From the NCBI GenBank assembly GCA_934717675.1, contig CAKUYZ010000060.1:1-11190 (forward strand): a stretch of DNA of 11,190 nt, in the 5' to 3' direction. The first letter of the stretch is position 1; every line of letters begins with the position of its first letter. The stretch comes from an uncultured Bacteroidales bacterium. GTDB lineage: Bacteria > Bacteroidota > Bacteroidia > Bacteroidales > Marinilabiliaceae. Positions 7,654 to 11,190 of the stretch are shown piece by piece. A program made the position numbers and the translations under genes. Under the pieces are notes generated by a model. The model had not been told where the DNA came from and did no database searches. It saw only the letters and a list, made by a program, of their open reading frames with translations.

Positions 7654-7684
7654 TTTGAATATTGAGAAAAGGCGGGTAAATTTG
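7654..7684 (+). promoter_or_regulatory. Bacteroidota-type promoter for the ferredoxin gene
   Basis: TTTG at 7654-7657 and TAAATTTG at 7677-7684 match both the -33 and -7 elements exactly, with the expected 19-base spacing. This is the best promoter match in the window. It implies a leader of roughly 65-70 bases before the ferredoxin ATG at 7759, so the ferredoxin is expressed independently of the genes upstream. Confidence 0.7.
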
Positions 7685-7707
7685 CCAACGTAAAAACCAA
7701 AGAACCA

Positions 7708-7736
7708 GCCACGGCCGCTTAGAACCCGGCGGTGGC
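7708..7736 (+). other. Stem-loop in the ferredoxin mRNA leader
   Basis: Arms 7708-7717 and 7727-7736 pair over ten positions with a single G-G mismatch (7713/7731) and a nine-base loop. The stem is GC-rich. It lies between the predicted transcription start and an A-rich segment immediately before the ATG (7741-7758), so it is placed to stabilise the transcript or keep the ribosome site open. It does not resemble a riboswitch class I can name. Confidence 0.45.
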
Positions 7737-7758
7737 ACAATAAATTAAAAATACTACT

Positions 7759-7929
7759 ATGGCATACAAGATTAGTGATGACTGCATCTCTTGCGGCACG
7801 TGCGCCGGTGAGTGTCCTGTTGAGGCAATCCACGAGGGTGAGAGCCACTACGTGATCGACGCAGACAAGTGCATGTCTTGCGGCACTTGCGCAAGCGCCT
7901 GCCCCACCGAGGCCATCAAGGAGGAGTAG
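7759..7929 (+). CDS. 2[4Fe-4S] ferredoxin
   Basis: A 56-residue clostridial-type ferredoxin. Two CxxCxxCxxxCP cluster motifs are complete: Cys9, 12, 15 and 19 followed by Pro20, and Cys38, 41, 44 and 48 followed by Pro49. Each is followed by a (V/T)EAI segment, giving the internal two-fold repeat of the family. The length is the usual one (about 55 residues). The protein is an acidic soluble low-potential electron carrier, expected to accept electrons from pyruvate:ferredoxin oxidoreductase and similar enzymes and pass them to hydrogenase, Rnf or reductive biosynthesis. It points to an anaerobic lifestyle. The gene has its own promoter and terminator, as expected for an abundantly expressed single-gene unit. 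The start is fixed by the ATG at 7759, with an A-rich leader ahead of it. Confidence 0.95.
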   Translation: MAYKISDDCISCGTCAGECPVEAIHEGESHYVIDADKCMSCGTCASACPTEAIKEE

Positions 7930-7973
7930 TGACGCATTGGGCAGAGTTGCTGCTCGGCACTTTGTGCGACTAG

Positions 7974-8022
7974 AATAAAGTGAGCCGTCTGGAATATTTT
8001 TCCAGGCGGCTCGCTTTATTTT
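7974..8022 (+). terminator. Long intrinsic-type terminator after the ferredoxin gene
   Basis: Arms 7974-7994 and 8000-8020 pair over 21 positions with a five-base loop. The only non-Watson-Crick positions are two G-U pairs on the plus-strand transcript; on the minus strand they would be A-C mismatches. The outer arms are A/T-rich and end in a T-rich run, as in bidirectional terminators, but the wobble pattern favours the plus-strand transcript. It sits 45 bases after the ferredoxin stop and 18 bases before the end of the convergent endonuclease gene, so it separates the two units. Confidence 0.8.
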
Positions 8023-8038
8023 GTATTCACTTGCTTTT

Positions 8039-9151
8039 TTAGCGCTTTCTCTTGTCATAATTGGTTATAAGCTCAGTTGCAAGTTGTGGGTTGTATAATA
8101 AATTCTCTAGAGACTCTTTTATTTTATGTCTATTCTCCCCATAACCGTCAAAGTCATCTGTTTCTGTTTGAACTATTTCAATCCATTTGGCGATGCTAAT
8201 ATTATTAGAGGCTTCTATATCCCAAAATTCGAGGATGTCTTGTCTTAGTGCATCATCAGGTTTTTTTAAATACTTGGAGATGTAATTTATATGTTCGCAT
8301 ACAATTTCAATGACTTGTGGAGTTCTCCATCCAAGAATGTCCGTCTTTCCGCCAGCAGAAAATAAATCTCTAACATTATGGCAGACGACAGAGTGCTTAG
8401 CGCATAGCCATAAAACCGCTCTTTTATATTTCGAACTGCCTCCTTGCTTTAGCAATTCAGGAAATAGAACTAGCATCTTTGCCCTTAAGATTGACTGTTC
8501 TTTCTGAGGAAGATCCTTGAAAAATCCGATTGTAATAGGTGATGCATCCTCTTCAGATTCTCCGATCCACCAAGGCATGACAGTCTTGTTTCCTTTCGAT
8601 AGATTCTTGTAGTACGCTCTTGTGAGTTTTATTTTATCTTGCTCATTTAGCTTTTGAAACTTGTCGTATGGCGTGCCTAGTTTTGTGAAGATATTGTTGT
8701 CTCCTGACAAGTTCATATCAATACTGTATCGTGGGCAATGTGTTATGACGATACCGCTCTGGCATTCATCATAGGGGCGACACTTGAACTCAATTTCACC
8801 TCCGAGTTTGCAGAAAAACAGATAAATATATTCAATACCTTTTACCCTGGTCGTTTCAATTATACTGCTTCCTGTTGATGTCCAATGGTCACCTTGAGTG
8901 GATTTTACTTCGACTCCAAGGTTTTCTCCAACTACAATATCTGGGAACTTTTGTCCAGATACCAATCTGATGTCACTTTGGCAAACCCCAACTTCTTTGG
9001 ATACTTGGCGCATAGCGTCATAAACAATCTTCTCTAATTCGGAGGAAGTTGTTTTTTTGCCGAGAAGTCCAGATTTCACAACTCTATTGAGTTGTTGCTC
9101 TGTTTGGTTCATCAAATTACGCAGGGTGTTTTCATCGTAACTGTGAGCCAT
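8039..9151 (-). CDS. Type II restriction endonuclease, PD-(D/E)XK fold (partner of the C5 methyltransferase)
   Basis: A 370-residue soluble protein. The nuclease core is seen as SSELEKIVYDAM (37-48, Glu39 a likely extra acidic ligand), then KFPDIVV with Asp71, then GVEVKST with Glu81 and Lys83, giving a PD...ExK active site. A DHWTSTGSSIIETTRVKG stretch (88-105) and a hydrophobic strand IEYIYLFF (106-113) follow. The C-terminal half (about 165-370) is helical and of unrecognised type. The gene lies 11 bases after the methyltransferase stop on the same strand, the normal arrangement for a type II system. The ATG at 9151 is preferred over a GTG at 9190, which would overlap the methyltransferase. 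The gene is strikingly AT-rich (21 G+C of 60 at 8101-8160) compared with its neighbours, a sign of recent transfer. Recognition sequence unknown. Confidence 0.8.
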   Translation of the reverse strand: MAHSYDENTLRNLMNQTEQQLNRVVKSGLLGKKTTSSELEKIVYDAMRQVSKEVGVCQSDIRLVSGQKFPDIVVGENLGVEVKSTQGDHWTSTGSSIIETTRVKGIEYIYLFFCKLGGEIEFKCRPYDECQSGIVITHCPRYSIDMNLSGDNNIFTKLGTPYDKFQKLNEQDKIKLTRAYYKNLSKGNKTVMPWWIGESEEDASPITIGFFKDLPQKEQSILRAKMLVLFPELLKQGGSSKYKRAVLWLCAKHSVVCHNVRDLFSAGGKTDILGWRTPQVIEIVCEHINYISKYLKKPDDALRQDILEFWDIEASNNISIAKWIEIVQTETDDFDGYGENRHKIKESLENLLYNPQLATELITNYDKRKR

Positions 9152-9162
9152 ATATGTGAATT

Positions 9163-10473
9163 TTAATTTTGTCCAAAATATCTCTCCCACACCTCCTCAA
9201 TTCGCCTAGCTATTTTGAAGGCCAACACGGGCGGCACCGCATTGCCGATAACCTTATATGCCCCCGACGCGCTCAGGCGCATCTCGGGTATTATGAAAGG
9301 GTAGTCGGGCGGGAAAGTCTGGATGAGGGCGCATTCTCGTGGAGTGAGCCTGCGCTCCCGCAGCCCCGCCGCAAGCTCATCGGCGTGTTGGCCGCCATGC
9401 TCCGCGCTCAGGCGGCGGAACTCTATGTTGCCATGGTGTTCTGAGCGTATGGTGGGGCCTAACCCCATCGTGTGAATCTCCGTCTGCCCCTGCCCCTTGG
9501 CCAGATATTTGGCGTGAGAGAAGACGTTTTGCGACGGGTCGGCGCTCTCGCCTGGCTCCCGCAGGCCTTGCAGCACGTCTTGCGTGGTCACAATGGGCAG
9601 CAGGCCTTCTCCCGCGGCCGTGCAGGCGTGTGTGGGGGCGGGGTAGGGGTCAAACTGCGGGTCGGTCTTGTCGCCCTCCAAGGCGGCCAGGGCCTCTGGA
9701 CGAAGCGCGTTGCGACGAATGCCGATGAATATCACCCTCTCGCGGCTCTCTGGCACACCATAGTTCCCCGCATGGAGAACCTGCGGAGGCAGGACCACGT
9801 AGCCGCCATCGCCCGCGCTGGCGAAATCGCGTTGGATGATGTCTTTCACGTCGCCTAGGCTCACAAGCCCTTTGACATTTTCGGCCACAAACATGAGCGG
9901 GCTTGTGGCGTCAATCACCTGTTTCATCCAGAAATATAGCTTGCCGCGGGTCTCCTCGCTCGGCTCATCGTCGGTGCGCCGCTTGCCGTCGTGGCTCTTG
10001 CCGGAGTTGAAACCCATCCTTTTGCCGGCCACGCTGAAGTCTTGGCACGGGAATCCGCCCGTGACAACGTCTATGCCGTCGGGGAAGACGCTCTCGCCAG
10101 CCTTTTGGCGTTTCACCAGGTCTACCACGCTCTCGCGCGAATATGTGCCGCCGTCTTTGCCAAAGCGGCTCATATATGCCTTCCATGCCGCGGCGGCCTC
10201 GGGGAGGATGTCGTTGGCGAAAACGGTCTCAAACCTTGTCTTGCGTAGCAAGACCCAGTCGGCGTTGAGCCGCCGCTCTATGGCCTCAGGCTCCGAGGCG
10301 AAGGCTTTGCCAGGGGCTATGAAGCCACCCTCCATCCCCAAGTCCATCCCGCCGCAGCCCGAGAAGAGTGACAAGACGTGGAGTGGCCGCCCTGCGGGTC
10401 GCCGCAGCGTGCCATAGTCCGGCAGACTGGAGTCCGCTATTAAGTCTGACTCGGTTTTTATGTAGGAGGTCAT
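9163..10473 (-). CDS. DNA (cytosine-5-)-methyltransferase of a type II R-M system
   Basis: A 436-residue C5 methyltransferase that transfers methyl from S-adenosylmethionine to cytosine in a specific DNA site and so protects the host from the linked endonuclease. The motifs are in canonical order: I, LSLFSGCGGMDLG (34-46); IV, GGFPCQDFS with catalytic Cys143; VI, AENVKG with Glu198; VIII, NYGVPESRERV (237-247); a variable target-recognition region at about 255-375 including GPTIRSEHHGNIEFRR (339-354); IX, LTPRECALIQTFP (376-388); X, KVIGNAVPP (407-415). In motif VIII the usual Gln of QxRxR is Glu (Glu242). A region of about 30 residues precedes motif I. Its GC-rich composition (44 G+C of 60 at 9601-9660) contrasts with the endonuclease. 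Specificity cannot be read from sequence by eye. Confidence 0.95.
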   Translation of the reverse strand: MTSYIKTESDLIADSSLPDYGTLRRPAGRPLHVLSLFSGCGGMDLGMEGGFIAPGKAFASEPEAIERRLNADWVLLRKTRFETVFANDILPEAAAAWKAYMSRFGKDGGTYSRESVVDLVKRQKAGESVFPDGIDVVTGGFPCQDFSVAGKRMGFNSGKSHDGKRRTDDEPSEETRGKLYFWMKQVIDATSPLMFVAENVKGLVSLGDVKDIIQRDFASAGDGGYVVLPPQVLHAGNYGVPESRERVIFIGIRRNALRPEALAALEGDKTDPQFDPYPAPTHACTAAGEGLLPIVTTQDVLQGLREPGESADPSQNVFSHAKYLAKGQGQTEIHTMGLGPTIRSEHHGNIEFRRLSAEHGGQHADELAAGLRERRLTPRECALIQTFPPDYPFIIPEMRLSASGAYKVIGNAVPPVLAFKIARRIEEVWERYFGQN

Positions 10474-10514
10474 AGGAATGTGCCTAAAGAAAAGTCGTGC
10501 GATATTTTTACGCG

Positions 10515-10522
10515 CGAAGTTA
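10515..10522 (-). promoter_or_regulatory. Possible -7 element for the methyltransferase gene
   Basis: On the minus strand TAACTTCG (10522-10515) is one base from the TAnnTTTG consensus and lies about 40 bases before the ATG at 10473. No convincing TTTG is present at the -33 distance, so the call is weak. The 129-base gap it occupies is shared with the divergent tag gene. Confidence 0.3.
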
Positions 10523-10602
10523 CGAAATTAATGCCGCCCAGCAGGCGCATGTGGCGTGTCTGCCTGCGCTTTGCTTATATTAGCGACCCCAAATGATGAA
10601 GT

Positions 10603-11178
10603 ATGGAAGAAGTTGACAACAGGCCACGATGCGGATGGTGCAACGTGCGCAACCCACTCTATGTGGACTATCATGACAACGAGTGGGGCGTGCCACAGCA
10701 CGATGACGCCCGGCTTTTTGAGATGCTTATCTTGGAGTCTTTCCAGGCGGGGCTGTCGTGGGAGTGTGTGCTGAATAAGCGAGAGGCGTTCCGTAAGGCT
10801 TTTGACGGCTTCTGCGCCGCCAAGGTGGCCGCCTATGATGCCGCCAAGGTCGAGGCTCTGTGCCAAGATTCTGGCATTGTGCGCAATAGGCTTAAAATAC
10901 GTGCCGCCATTGGCAATGCGCGGGTCTTCTTGGCCATGCGGGGCGAGTTCGGCTCTTTCGACGCCTATTTGTGGGGCTTCACCGGTGGCCGTGTGGTGCA
11001 TGAGGTTGGCAAAGTCACGTCACCGCTCTCTGACGAGATTTCTGCCGATCTGCGCCATCGGGGCATGAAGTTCGTCGGCAGCACCATGGTATATTCGCTT
11101 CTCCAGGCCGTGGGCGTCATCTGCTCTCACGATGTGGGCTGCTATAAGTCGCAGACCCGCGAGGGGTTGCCACAATAG
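10603..11178 (+). CDS. tag: DNA-3-methyladenine glycosylase I
   Basis: A 191-residue Tag-family base-excision repair enzyme that removes N3-methyladenine from alkylated DNA. The family hallmarks are present. The opening RCGWC gives Cys10 and YHDNEWGVP gives His24. The base-recognition segment ESFQAGLSWE includes Glu45 and Trp53. The C-terminal SHDVGCY supplies His176 and Cys180. Cys10, His24, His176 and Cys180 correspond to the zinc ligands of the E. coli enzyme (Cys4, His17, His175, Cys179). The helical middle contains a GIVRNRLKIRAAIGNA segment (91-106), matching the family's helix-hairpin-helix region. The length is normal and the gene is complete. It is divergent from the methyltransferase and its own promoter is not clear. 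A TTTG at 10570-10573 has no matching -7 box downstream. Confidence 0.95.
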   Translation: MEEVDNRPRCGWCNVRNPLYVDYHDNEWGVPQHDDARLFEMLILESFQAGLSWECVLNKREAFRKAFDGFCAAKVAAYDAAKVEALCQDSGIVRNRLKIRAAIGNARVFLAMRGEFGSFDAYLWGFTGGRVVHEVGKVTSPLSDEISADLRHRGMKFVGSTMVYSLLQAVGVICSHDVGCYKSQTREGLPQ

Positions 11179-11190
11179 GCAGGTCTACAT

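Noticed and set aside
7623..7660. Seven-base inverted repeat ATTCAAA / TTTGAAT near the ferredoxin promoter
   Set aside because: The arms are short and AT-rich with a 24-base loop, and one arm coincides with the -33 box, so chance is the simpler explanation.
9152..9190. GTG start for the endonuclease giving 13 extra residues
   Set aside because: It overlaps the end of the methyltransferase gene and adds no conserved sequence. The ATG at 9151 follows the methyltransferase stop with an A/T-rich leader.
7974..10602. Mobile element or integration site enclosing the R-M pair
   Set aside because: No transposase, integrase, tRNA or clear flanking direct repeat is visible. Transfer is suggested only by base composition.
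1..11190. CRISPR array, tRNA, rRNA or known riboswitch
   Set aside because: Reading both strands by eye showed no regular repeat-spacer pattern, no cloverleaf and no recognisable riboswitch or rRNA sequence.

Overview
The window looks like chromosomal DNA from an anaerobic member of the Bacteroidota, most likely the order Bacteroidales. Four things point there. The gene families are a TolC-type outer-membrane protein, a tandem DUF1573 protein, a TlpA-like lipoprotein thioredoxin and a small two-cluster ferredoxin. Start codons have A-rich leaders rather than clear Shine-Dalgarno sequences. Several intergenic regions carry the TTTG / TAnnTTTG promoter pattern typical of this phylum. Exported proteins end their signal peptides in ...A|Q. 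Most of the window is GC-rich. The genus cannot be named from the sequence alone.

Layout, left to right. Positions 1-303 are non-coding and probably hold a promoter for tolC and perhaps a divergent promoter for a gene off the left edge. A plus-strand run follows: an orphan TolC-family protein (304-1719), a DUF2461 protein (1740-2435) and an AlkZ-like unknown protein (2432-3139, overlapping by 4 bases). After a strong promoter come a two-domain DUF1573 periplasmic protein (3251-4333), a TlpA-type lipoprotein thiol-disulfide protein (4358-5464), phosphoglucosamine/phosphomannomutase (GTG start, 5502-6884) and a secreted protein of unknown function (6903-7616). A separate promoter drives a 56-residue 2[4Fe-4S] ferredoxin (7759-7929), which ends in a long hairpin terminator.

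The minus strand then carries a compact restriction-modification pair: a PD-(D/E)XK endonuclease (8039-9151) and a DNA cytosine-5 methyltransferase (9163-10473). The methyltransferase is transcribed first and the two genes are 11 bases apart. Divergent from it is tag, 3-methyladenine DNA glycosylase I (10603-11178).

Most of the window is housekeeping: envelope export and redox maintenance, amino-sugar activation for cell-wall synthesis, electron transfer and alkylation repair. The accessory element is the restriction-modification pair. Its endonuclease gene is sharply AT-rich while the methyltransferase gene matches or exceeds the GC-rich host background, so the pair may be a mosaic. I do not see a clearly undescribed multi-gene system. 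The best leads are the composition break within the R-M pair, the endonuclease of unrecognised specificity, the strand-polarised long hairpin and the structured ferredoxin leader.
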